From positions 1 to 64,000 of the forward strand of contig NZ_VWOX01000011.1 of NCBI RefSeq assembly GCF_008629675.1: a stretch of DNA of 64,000 bases, in the 5' to 3' direction. The notes under the pieces are model-generated. The model was not told the origin of the DNA. It saw only the letters and a list, made by a program, of their open reading frames with translations, and searched no databases. This DNA comes from Roseiconus nitratireducens (GTDB lineage: Bacteria; Planctomycetota; Planctomycetia; Pirellulales; Pirellulaceae). Made by a program: the position numbers and the translations under genes. Shown in pieces: positions 18,026 to 26,387 of this stretch. Every line of letters begins with the position of its first letter. Position 1 is the stretch's first letter.

Positions 18026-18796
18026 TCAGGGTGAACGAAGCTTGCCCCGTGCCGGCGTGGCGGAACGAATCGGGCCCAGTCGGCTGTGGAATTCGTACTG
18101 ATCGCCGCGATAGAGTGTGCGTTCCCACCACAGGGGTCGCGCGGGTGCAACGGTGCCAACGGCAACCACCTCCAGCACGGGTGTTGCGGGAGAGACGTGC
18201 AGGCATTCCGCCTCGCGTGGCGTCGGCAGGATGGCACGGATGACGGCATCGGCACCCTCAATTTCCAACCGGTGCCTATTGGTCCAGGCACGGTACAGCG
18301 ATGACGATGCCTGCGCCCGGGTCAGCCGCGAACAGAGCGACCGCACGACGAATCGATGTTCGAAAATGACCGGAACCTGATCGGCGAATCGAACCCGCTC
18401 CAGCTCCCAAAGATCCCCATCGTCCGGAACCTGAAGGGCCACCTTGATTGCCGGATCGAGGTTCGCGGCGTCAATCGTTTTGAATGTCAGTAGTTGGGTT
18501 GTCGGCTTCTTTCCGGCAGCGCGTGCCTTTTCGGTAAAGCTGACCAGGGACCGCACGTCGTGATCAATCAGGTCGCGACGCACGAAGGTCCCGATGCCGC
18601 GGCGAAACTCCAGAACGCCTTCCGAGACCAGGCTGGCCAACGCCTTGTTGGCCGTGGCGCGGCTGACCTCGTACCGCTGGCTGATCTCCCGTTCGGTCAG
18701 AAAACGGTCTCCGCAGCCGTATTCGGCCGCGAGCGTGCTGCGCAGCAGTTCGTTCAACTGCTGGTACACCGGATCTCGCTGAATGCGACCCGTCAT
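18026..18796 (-). CDS. GntR-family (HutC/UTRA-type) transcriptional regulator
   Basis: The ATG at 18796, with ggaaag upstream, gives 256 residues. The N-terminal winged helix-turn-helix is typical of GntR proteins (PVYQQLNELLRSTL, FLTEREISQRYEVSRATANKAL, GVLEFRRGIGTFV). Residues about 90-240 form a UTRA ligand-binding domain (LERVRFADQVPVIFEHRFV, PATPVLEVVAVG). Because deoC follows after 61 bases, it may sense a sugar phosphate or nucleoside and control deoC; this is inferred from position only. The frame extends to 18991 but that part lacks family similarity. Confidence 0.88.
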   Translation of the reverse strand: MTGRIQRDPVYQQLNELLRSTLAAEYGCGDRFLTEREISQRYEVSRATANKALASLVSEGVLEFRRGIGTFVRRDLIDHDVRSLVSFTEKARAAGKKPTTQLLTFKTIDAANLDPAIKVALQVPDDGDLWELERVRFADQVPVIFEHRFVVRSLCSRLTRAQASSSLYRAWTNRHRLEIEGADAVIRAILPTPREAECLHVSPATPVLEVVAVGTVAPARPLWWERTLYRGDQYEFHSRLGPIRSATPARGKLRSP

Positions 18797-18978
18797 CACG
18801 CTGCTTTCCGCTGGGACCGAGGAACTGCCATGCCAGGATGCGGGGGGCGTGGCCGGCCCGGCTACAAAACCCCGTATCGGCCGTCGGCACACGACGGACC
18901 GCCACGCCCTGGTGAGCGTCGTGACACGGTTTTCGACAAAGCCTGGCAGACCGTGATGCCCGCGGCGGCAATGGTAGC

Positions 18979-18991
18979 GTGGCTTAGCCAC
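18979..18991. repeat. Short palindrome in the kinase-gntR gap
   Basis: The sequence gtggcttagccac forms a 6-bp stem with a 1-base centre. It lies 22 bases after the hybrid kinase stop (19013, minus strand) and before gntR. It may act as a transcript-end element. No T-tract is present. Confidence 0.4.
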
Positions 18992-19012
18992 CGGGTCAAT
19001 CGGAAGACGGAT

Positions 19013-21697
19013 TCACCGCTGATCCCCGTCGGCCGCCACGTGCCGATGCAACACTGCCAGCAATTGGCGCACGTCGATCGGCTTGCTGAGGTAGTCCGTG
19101 AATCCGGACTGCAGGCACTTTTCGCGGTCGGCATTCATGGCATTGGCGGTCAAGGCGATCACCGGTCGGTCGTAGCCTTGATCACGAAGGATCCCCACCG
19201 CGGTGATCCCGTCCACGATGGGCATCTGCATGTCCATGACCACCAGATCGAACGGCTGACCATCGGCCAGGCTTTGCTCCACCGTCGCGACGGCCTGGGC
19301 GCCGTCTTCACAGAGCACCGTCTCCGCCCCGGCGTTGCGCAACACGTGTTGCACCAGGAACCGGATGTCGCGGCGATCGTCAACGACCAGCACGCGTGCG
19401 TTCAACGGCAGCGTTGGATCGACCTCCGACCGCCATTGGCTTTGACGTCCACGGTCCAACGGGTCGGCAGGTTGATCAGGTTGCCGTCCAGCCTGGACCT
19501 CAGCGTCCAGGTCATCGCTCTGCCTGGGCGCGTCGGCAGGCGGACCGCTGACCAATTCCATCACCGCGCCGTTGCCAAGCGGAATGATCAATGAGAATTG
19601 GCTGCCCTTGCCAAGCTCACTGGTGACCGTGATTCGGGCACCAAGCAACTCGGCCAGACGTTGACTGATCGCCAGCCCCAACCCGCTGCCGCCAAATTGG
19701 CGCGTGATCGAGCTGTCGGCCTGCTCGAACGGTTGAAACAGACGCTCCAGCTGGTCGGGACGCATCCCGATGCCGGTGTCGTGAACGTCGAACCGCAGTT
19801 GCGATTCTTCGCCGTCAAAGCTGACCGCGATGCCAACCTCGCCCACGTCCGTGAACTTGATCGCATTTCCGACCAGATTGATCAGGATCTGTCGGATGCG
19901 AACCGGGTCTCCCTGAATTCGATTCGGAATCGGCCCGTCAAACCGGGCCCCCAGTTTCAACTGATGCTCGGCGGCCCGAACCTGCATCAACGAGACCACG
20001 TCCTCGACCAGGGTCCGAGGATGGAACTCGACGGAATCCAGTTCCAGCTTTCCGGCTTCGATTTTGGACAAATCCAGAATATCGTTGATCAACTCCAGCA
20101 GGAACTGACTGTTGCGGCGGATCGTTTCCACCATCTCCCGATCAGCGTCCGAGGTGATGGTCAGCAAATCGATGTAGCCGAGGATGGCGGTCATGGGAGA
20201 CCGGATCTCATGGCTCATGTTGGCCAAAAAGTCACTCTTGGCCCGGTTTGCCTGCTCGGCCGCCTCGCGGGCGCGACGCAGCTCCCTTTCGATACGACGC
20301 AATTCCGTGACGTCCGTGTTGGTCCCGAACCATCGAATGACGCGCCCGTCTTCGTCACGGATCGGAACGGCGCGAGAGAGGAACCATCGATACAAGCCGT
20401 CTTTGCCGCGCAGCGGAAACGTGTCTTCCCAGTTCTCGCCCGTTTGAAAGCATCGCCGGATTTTTCTGACGACCGCGTCAACGTGCTCCGGATGATGCAC
20501 CTGTTTCCATCCCCAACCCCGCATCTGCTCCAACGTCGTGCCGGTGTAGTCGTACCAACGCTGGTTGTACCAGAAGATCCAACCGTTCTCGTCAGCCATC
20601 CAGGCCAGTTGGCTCATGTTGTCCGCCAACGTGTGAAACCGCTGTTCGCTGTCTCGCAACCGATCCGAAGCGGTGGTCCACTCCATCAGGTAAGCGATTC
20701 GCTGGACGGCCAAATCGATCAATCGCAGTTCGCGTTTTCGCAGCGGCCGCGGTTCACGAAAACAGGTGGTCACCATACCTACAACCTTGCCGCTGCGTGC
20801 AATCAATGGCGTGCTCTGCGCGGCGCGATACCCCAACCTTTCCGCGGTCGGCCGGTGGGCAAACGCATGGAGGTCCTGCTGAAAATCTTCCACAATCACG
20901 CGCTGGTAACTCTCCAACGCCCGGCTACACAACCAGTGCTCTCCGGCTCGAATCACTTGCTGCTCATCGAACGTCGCGGAATCAAATCCTTGGTGGGCCA
21001 GGTACCGCAAGCCTTTCGCTTCGGAATCGTAGTACTGCAAACTGCCCATGTCGGCCCCAAGCATTTTGATCAGTGTTTCCAAAGTTTCTCGGGCGACGGA
21101 TTTCAGATCGCTGGACTGCTTCAAGCGGTGACTCAACGAGTGCAAATCGCGCAGCGTCTCCACCTCGGTGGCGTGATGTTCCTGCGCAGCGACGCTACCA
21201 CTTTGTTCCTGCGATGAAACGATGGCCTCATTGTGTTGGCCGGTCGGGGCTGCCGTAGGATCCACCCGATTGATCGTGTTCTCCTGCTCGGGCGCCGTTC
21301 GATTCTCCGCACAGATGCCGAACCAGCAAACGGTCCGTCCGGCACGATCGGCAATCGGCTGCATCCGAACCACGAACCAGTCCTGGCCGCCGTCGCGATG
21401 GCGCAATCGCAACGTCATCTCCCAGGACTCGTTGTGCTCCGTCGCACGCTGCCAGGCCGCATCGAAGGCGGGACGATCTTCCGGATGAATCGCGTCCTTC
21501 CACGCACCGCGATCTTTTCGGATCGCCGCCAGCCCGGTGTGCTCGACCCAAGCACGATTGGCATAGTCCAGTTGACCGTCAGGAAGCGTCATCCACACCA
21601 ATTGCTCCACGGAATCGGCCAGCAACCGGAAGGGAACGGAAGGATCGGTGCGGGAATCCGACAGCGTTCCAAGCTCGTCGGGAGGAATTGCGGACAT
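19013..21697 (-). CDS. Soluble PAS-GAF-PAS hybrid sensor histidine kinase
   Basis: The ATG at 21697 gives 895 residues. Domains in order: PAS (about 20-140, ending with a PAC segment), GAF (195-345), PAS/PAC (360-475), HisKA with the phospho-acceptor histidine in NMSHEIRSPM (near 494), HATPase (595-705, with DTGIGM and GGSGLGLAIS), and a C-terminal receiver (765-885) with the phospho-acceptor aspartate in VVMDMQMP (near 820) and the conserved K in YLSKPID. There is no signal peptide or membrane segment, so it senses a cytoplasmic signal, perhaps redox or a small ligand through PAS/GAF. No partner regulator is adjacent; output presumably goes through a phosphotransfer protein elsewhere. Confidence 0.93.
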   Translation of the reverse strand: MSAIPPDELGTLSDSRTDPSVPFRLLADSVEQLVWMTLPDGQLDYANRAWVEHTGLAAIRKDRGAWKDAIHPEDRPAFDAAWQRATEHNESWEMTLRLRHRDGGQDWFVVRMQPIADRAGRTVCWFGICAENRTAPEQENTINRVDPTAAPTGQHNEAIVSSQEQSGSVAAQEHHATEVETLRDLHSLSHRLKQSSDLKSVARETLETLIKMLGADMGSLQYYDSEAKGLRYLAHQGFDSATFDEQQVIRAGEHWLCSRALESYQRVIVEDFQQDLHAFAHRPTAERLGYRAAQSTPLIARSGKVVGMVTTCFREPRPLRKRELRLIDLAVQRIAYLMEWTTASDRLRDSEQRFHTLADNMSQLAWMADENGWIFWYNQRWYDYTGTTLEQMRGWGWKQVHHPEHVDAVVRKIRRCFQTGENWEDTFPLRGKDGLYRWFLSRAVPIRDEDGRVIRWFGTNTDVTELRRIERELRRAREAAEQANRAKSDFLANMSHEIRSPMTAILGYIDLLTITSDADREMVETIRRNSQFLLELINDILDLSKIEAGKLELDSVEFHPRTLVEDVVSLMQVRAAEHQLKLGARFDGPIPNRIQGDPVRIRQILINLVGNAIKFTDVGEVGIAVSFDGEESQLRFDVHDTGIGMRPDQLERLFQPFEQADSSITRQFGGSGLGLAISQRLAELLGARITVTSELGKGSQFSLIIPLGNGAVMELVSGPPADAPRQSDDLDAEVQAGRQPDQPADPLDRGRQSQWRSEVDPTLPLNARVLVVDDRRDIRFLVQHVLRNAGAETVLCEDGAQAVATVEQSLADGQPFDLVVMDMQMPIVDGITAVGILRDQGYDRPVIALTANAMNADREKCLQSGFTDYLSKPIDVRQLLAVLHRHVAADGDQR

Positions 21698-22332
21698 GCC
21701 GTGTTCCGTGACGCAAAATGTCGAAGGATCCGGGGGAAACAAGACTCGAAGTAATCTATGCCGACCGAGTGTCCGGGGCGACGGGTTTGTCGCGGCGATT
21801 CTCTCGCAATCTTTCCGGTGTCCGCCGGGCATCGGGGAAAACGTCAAACGCGGCGAGGAAAACGCGGAACGACAATGGATCGCCGGACCCCCGTGCCCCC
21901 AAACGAGCGAGACCGGCCCCGCATCGGCCAAAAAACCGCCCCAGCACGCTTCGACCGATCGAGGACGTTGCAACGGACTCGGGAACTTGGATCAACCGAT
22001 CCGGCACGAGACGTGATCCACGCTTGGCAGCGACGGATCCGAGCTCGGAATTGCAAGCTTTTCCAGCCCTGAGCCATGGTTCGCACCCATGAATGCTACG
22101 CGGCTCGCCGTTTGACGGCCAATCTGGAAAAGAGCCTGTCGATTCGCTCGCAGCCCGTAGCCGCTAACGTTCGCTGCGCGAACAATGGCGGTTCCCCCAA
22201 TTCCCCCTCTTCCCTGCCCCTGCGACCTGCGAATTCCCTGACAACGTTCCGCTGTTGGGGCGAACGACTGATCGTGGGCGAGACGCAGCGGTAGCCGGAT
22301 TCGCGACTCGTCTTCTTCCAGGAACCCACGCG
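21698..22332. other. Long divergent intergenic gap
   Basis: These 635 bases separate the minus-strand kinase from the plus-strand diadenylate cyclase. Several frames of 60-180 codons cross it on both strands, but none has a good start site or recognisable protein features. I see no RNA gene. The gap likely holds both promoters. Confidence 0.5.
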
Positions 22333-23502
22333 GTGGAGCACTTTCTCCAAAACTTGACGCAGCAGATTCGGTTGGCGGACCTGTTGGACATCGCGGTCGT
22401 CAGCCTGGTCCTCTACATCGCGCTCTCTTGGTTTCGGCAACGGGCGTCGCGAGCCATCGGCATTTCGCTGCTGGGATTTCTGTTGCTCTACGTCGTTGCC
22501 AGCTACCTGGGGATGTACTTGACCACGCGGGTCTTCCAAGTCGGATTCCTCGGTGCCGCCCTGGCATTCATCGTGGTTTTTCAACAAGACATCCGGCAAG
22601 GCGTTGAACGTCTGGCTTCCTATCGCTGGCGACGCCGGAAACGACAACTGACGACGGCGGACACGAACGTCACTTCGCTTTGTGATTCGATCGAAAAGCT
22701 TGCCGAAGACCGGATCGGTGCGTTACTGGTCTTTCCGGCGCGACAGCCTCTCGATCGCCATCTGCGTGGCGGGATTCCGGTCAACGGCGAAATCAGTGTG
22801 CCGTTGTTGTTGAGCATTTTTCATCCCAAGTCACCGGGACACGACGGCGCGGTCCTGATCCAGGATGGCCGTGTCGCTCAGCTGGGTGCGCACTTGCCAC
22901 TCTCGATCGATGTCGCGAAGGTTCACGGCGGCGGGACCCGGCACACGGCCGCGCTGGGACTGGCGGAACGATGCGACGCCCTGGTGGTGGTTGTCTCCGA
23001 AGAGCGTGGAACGGTCAGTTTGGCTGAGAAGGGTTCCATCCAGGTAATCGATTCCGCTGATCTGCCTGCGCGGTTGAAGACGCACCTGGACGCTCACGGC
23101 GAAAACGGCGATTCCGGACGCACCGGCTGGCAAGATTTGCCCACCAAAGCCCTGGCACTGTTTCTAGCCAGTGTTTGTTGGTTCCTGTTCGCCTACCAAA
23201 CCACGACCGTTCAGCGGACGTTGGTTGTTCCGATCGAGTATCGCAACCTTCCCGAACGTTGGGTCGTCAACGATCCGAAAGAGAGCTCTGCGGAAGTGAC
23301 GTTGTCCGGAAGTGAACAGGGCTTTGAACTGCTTGACGTCAGCAAGATCGCCGTGTCGCTGGAGATCAAAAATCCTCGCGAAGGAGTTCCGATTCGGTTG
23401 CAGACCGAAGACAGTTTGAAAGGCATCCCAGTGGAATTGAACGTTACCCGCATCAATCCTCGTGAAGTGTTCGTGATCCTGAGTGATGGGAAGAAACCAT
23501 AG
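22333..23502 (+). CDS. cdaA: Diadenylate cyclase (CdaA-type) fused to a YbbR/CdaR-like domain
   Basis: The protein makes cyclic di-AMP from two ATP. I chose the GTG at 22333, which has aggaa nine bases upstream (389 residues); a TTG at 22255 would extend it. Three membrane segments fill residues 1-85, as in CdaA. The DAC domain has the DGA motif (GHDGAVLI, D171) and the RHT motif (GTRHTAALG, R203), so it should be active. After residue about 265 there is another membrane segment (ALALFLASVCWFLFAY) and a beta-rich segment (LVVPIEYRNLP, VTLSGSEQGF, VELNVTRINP) like a YbbR/CdaR repeat. In Firmicutes CdaR is a separate protein that regulates CdaA; here the two are joined. Confidence 0.88.
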   Translation: MEHFLQNLTQQIRLADLLDIAVVSLVLYIALSWFRQRASRAIGISLLGFLLLYVVASYLGMYLTTRVFQVGFLGAALAFIVVFQQDIRQGVERLASYRWRRRKRQLTTADTNVTSLCDSIEKLAEDRIGALLVFPARQPLDRHLRGGIPVNGEISVPLLLSIFHPKSPGHDGAVLIQDGRVAQLGAHLPLSIDVAKVHGGGTRHTAALGLAERCDALVVVVSEERGTVSLAEKGSIQVIDSADLPARLKTHLDAHGENGDSGRTGWQDLPTKALALFLASVCWFLFAYQTTTVQRTLVVPIEYRNLPERWVVNDPKESSAEVTLSGSEQGFELLDVSKIAVSLEIKNPREGVPIRLQTEDSLKGIPVELNVTRINPREVFVILSDGKKP

Positions 23503-23622
23503 CGGACCGCCCGCGATCGGTTTGACATCGCCGGTTTGTGACGTAGTTTTCGCTCTAAGGGAATCGCTGATCGTTTCCCTGATCTTGGAAGTTCACCACC
23601 GCCGGGGGGCTGGAGCGATACC

Positions 23623-24603
23623 ATGCCGGCGATGTTGCTGCGAATCTGTCTTTCCGTTGCGCTCTGCACAGCCCTCGTCTCCCCGTCACTGGCGAAAGGT
23701 GGCAAGGGCGGCAAAGGCCGCTCTTCTGGCGGTCGAGGTTCGGTGGGCCGAACGGCCAAACCGAAACACTCTACCGGTCCGGTCAGCCGCGGCAACGTTA
23801 CTCAGCGTGCCCCAATGTCGGCGGCGAAATCCGACCACGTCCCGACCCACCGTCCGACGTCCCCAACGTCCCCCGGAAACAAGCCGAACAAGCTTGGCGG
23901 AACGCCCCCGGACACTGGCGGTTCGCTATCCCAATCGGAGTTGGCCCATTCGGAATTGGTTCGACAAGCAAACGAGGACCGCAAGCTGAATCATCGGCTG
24001 CAAGTCGCCGACCACCTGCGACAGAATGCTGAACGAAACGGGAACGCCAATCTGCTTAGCACCGCCGACCGCATGGAACAGCGTGCCTATGATCACTACG
24101 ATCAACGACTCAGCCAGATGGGAATCGACAACCCGTTGACGGACGATCCGCTGCAGCAGCCGGTGACGCCTCCGGCCGAGAACGCTTTTCAAACTTTCCA
24201 GGCACCAGAATCGTTCCGGGAGCCGTCGCTGGACGAGCGTCCCAGTTCGCTCGGCACCATGGACGATTCGTTCTCGCGACACCTCGCCAACGAAGATCGC
24301 AAGTTGAACCACCAGTTGGACGTCGCGCAGCAACTTCGCGACATCGCCGATCGGAACGGGAATCCGAACCTGCTGCAAACCGCCGACCGGATGGAGCAAA
24401 TGGCGCTCAACCGCTACGAGCGTGCAATGGAACACTGGACGGCGGATCATTCGGCCGTCGATGCCATCACCTCGCCAATGACTTCCGCCGGTGAACTGAC
24501 GCCGGCTCCTTCTCCGGCCGGCACCGATCTTCCCACGGCAAGACAAGTGCTGTCGGTCCCCCAAACCACCGCGCGGCAATTCTTACGGCTGATCCGGCCG
24601 TAA
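23623..24603 (+). CDS. Secreted hypothetical protein with two NEDRKLNH repeats
   Basis: This 326-residue protein has a signal peptide (to SPSLAKG) and an SD ggag eight bases before the ATG. A Gly/Lys/Ser/Arg-rich basic stretch follows. Two repeats of about 50 residues, near 115-165 and 220-270, share NEDRKLNHxLxVAxxLR, xRNGNxNLLxTADRMEQ and a terminal Tyr. They look like alpha-helical hairpins. I do not recognise the family. The basic region may bind anionic polymers such as polysaccharide or nucleic acid (inference). It is the first of two small secreted genes after cdaA, with no clear operon. Confidence 0.7.
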   Translation: MPAMLLRICLSVALCTALVSPSLAKGGKGGKGRSSGGRGSVGRTAKPKHSTGPVSRGNVTQRAPMSAAKSDHVPTHRPTSPTSPGNKPNKLGGTPPDTGGSLSQSELAHSELVRQANEDRKLNHRLQVADHLRQNAERNGNANLLSTADRMEQRAYDHYDQRLSQMGIDNPLTDDPLQQPVTPPAENAFQTFQAPESFREPSLDERPSSLGTMDDSFSRHLANEDRKLNHQLDVAQQLRDIADRNGNPNLLQTADRMEQMALNRYERAMEHWTADHSAVDAITSPMTSAGELTPAPSPAGTDLPTARQVLSVPQTTARQFLRLIRP

Positions 24604-24903
24604 TGGCTCGCAGCGCAAAATGGATGTAGCTACCGTCGCCAGGCGGTGGCGCGGTTGCAAATCCCACGCTCTGGCGAGCGCGGCTACCTAAACGCAGCGC
24701 TGTCCAGCTCGTGCGGCTCGGCCACGGGAGCCTGCTGTGGTGCAAGGCAATCTGGGCCCGATTTCTCTCCGCGTGATGGATCTCAGCCGAATCTGCGTTC
24801 GTCGCGGCATGCGACTTGCCTGGAAGGGGAGCCAGCTGACTCGGTTCCGCTGCGTCGATCACCGAGTCGGACGCTCCATCCCTTCCAACCCGTTGCAGCT
24901 GCG
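24604..24903. repeat. Gap with a REP-like hairpin element
   Basis: The gap between two secreted-protein genes contains ccacgctctggcgagcg (24664-24680), in which cgctc and gagcg form a stem around tggc. The identical 17 bases recur at 60592-60608. A frame continuing the next gene upstream to 24646 reads through this repeat and is not credible as protein. Confidence 0.6.
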
Positions 24904-26184
24904 ATGATGTTGTTTCCCCCAAAAAACGTGCTCGCCTCGCTGATCGCCCAAGCCCGTTGGTTCACCGCGGTGGCCGTCATGGTGGGCAGTTCGATCACGG
25001 TCTCCGCCCAGACGGGCACTAACCGTGAGATTGCGGACAACGCAAAAACGAAGCAATCGCATGACGCGACGCTGATTGAAGCCCTGGAAAGTCGACTCGA
25101 AAAGCTTGAGTCCGGCCAGCGTGAGATTCGGGAAGGCATTGCTCGCCTGGAATCCAAACTGGAAGGTTATTCATCGGACACGACAGGACAATCGCTCGTA
25201 ACAATCCGAATCCGATCTCAGTCCGGGAAACCGCTGTCCGGGTTTGAGGTGACGCTGAAATCCGATTTCAACGACGGACCACTCGCTCAAGCGACCGGCA
25301 CGAGCGACGGTTCCGGAGTCGCCATTCGTCGGTCGATGCCCTACGGCACCTACGACATCCAACTCCGATCGAATGGCTGGGCCGCCTACATCGCAGACCG
25401 CGTCTTGGAAGTCGGACAGGCGAAGGAATGGAACATCACCGCGCCGGACCCTGACCAGTTCAGTGACATGGTCCTCCAATCAAAACTTCGTGCGGAGGCA
25501 TTCTCCGAACTGCCTTTCGGTGTGATCCGAGAATCCAGGGGCGGAGGGGCCTGGTCGGAGGAATACACTCCGGAGCCCGACGCGGAAGAGTCGTCACAGT
25601 CTTATCCAAGACTTGGTCACGGAATCTCCGAAATCGCGTCGACGCTGAACGTTGAGGCGACGCGAACGTTTGAACAGACGGACGGCTCAGAATTGGAATG
25701 GGATTGGAGATTCGACCGATCGGGTCAATCGTCATCCAAGCGCCTCTGGTTCACGGCGGAGGGAGTCGCGCTGCTGGAGCAGTTCGAGGTCGACACGGTG
25801 GACTTCGGCGAACAGTCGGAATTCTTTTCCGACTTGCAACGGGACGAATCCGTCGAACTTTACATCGTCGACCAAATTGACGATGTAAAGCAACCTCGCA
25901 CGATCCGCGTTCCGACCGGTAAGGTCCAAATCCAGGTCGACAAAATCTTTGGAAGAGTGGATGAACCGTTGCGACGGGCAATCAAAGAACATGCGACAGG
26001 CAGCGGCAAGAGTCACGAAGGACAACGATGGTTGACCGCCAATCTGCAAAGTGAATCCGGGTGGATCGACCGGGTTTTCAGCCGATCGGGCTGGGAACCT
26101 GCCAAAAACGCCTTTTTGATTTTGTCCCGCGACGAAACGGTCTCGGCCGGCGAAACTTGCCGCGTGGTGCTGGCATCACCCTGA
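24904..26184 (+). CDS. Secreted hypothetical protein with N-terminal coiled coil
   Basis: The ATG at 24904 gives 426 residues and places a signal peptide at the N-terminus (VLASLIAQARWFTAVAVMVG, cleaved near VSAQ). No good ribosome binding site is visible, so the start is tentative. Residues about 50-85 form a short coiled coil (ALESRLEKLESGQREIREG). A beta-rich segment around 95-165 (VTIRIRSQSGKPLSGFEVTL) resembles a carboxypeptidase-regulatory-like fold. The remainder is not recognised. It is acidic and presumably periplasmic or extracellular. Confidence 0.6.
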   Translation: MMLFPPKNVLASLIAQARWFTAVAVMVGSSITVSAQTGTNREIADNAKTKQSHDATLIEALESRLEKLESGQREIREGIARLESKLEGYSSDTTGQSLVTIRIRSQSGKPLSGFEVTLKSDFNDGPLAQATGTSDGSGVAIRRSMPYGTYDIQLRSNGWAAYIADRVLEVGQAKEWNITAPDPDQFSDMVLQSKLRAEAFSELPFGVIRESRGGGAWSEEYTPEPDAEESSQSYPRLGHGISEIASTLNVEATRTFEQTDGSELEWDWRFDRSGQSSSKRLWFTAEGVALLEQFEVDTVDFGEQSEFFSDLQRDESVELYIVDQIDDVKQPRTIRVPTGKVQIQVDKIFGRVDEPLRRAIKEHATGSGKSHEGQRWLTANLQSESGWIDRVFSRSGWEPAKNAFLILSRDETVSAGETCRVVLASP

Positions 26185-26387
26185 CGGTCGGTTCGCACTG
26201 TTTGAACCGGCGGCAAGTTCGTCTATCTTGATGCGATGGGACCAGGGGCGTTTTGATCGCGACGGAGCACTCGGTCGCGACGAACGGCGCTTCGGTCCCA
26301 TGCTCCTGCTCTCCTGCCTCCCGCCGGCCAGACATCGTCAGTGAATGACATTTCGCTGGCCACCTCCCCCCGCCCCGCCGGACACGA

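Noticed and set aside
19598..21217. 539-codon plus-strand frame
   Set aside because: It is antisense to the hybrid histidine kinase and has no domain features.
22096..22647. 183-codon minus-strand frame across the cdaA start
   Set aside because: It overlaps the diadenylate cyclase membrane region and has low-complexity, gene-like artefact composition.
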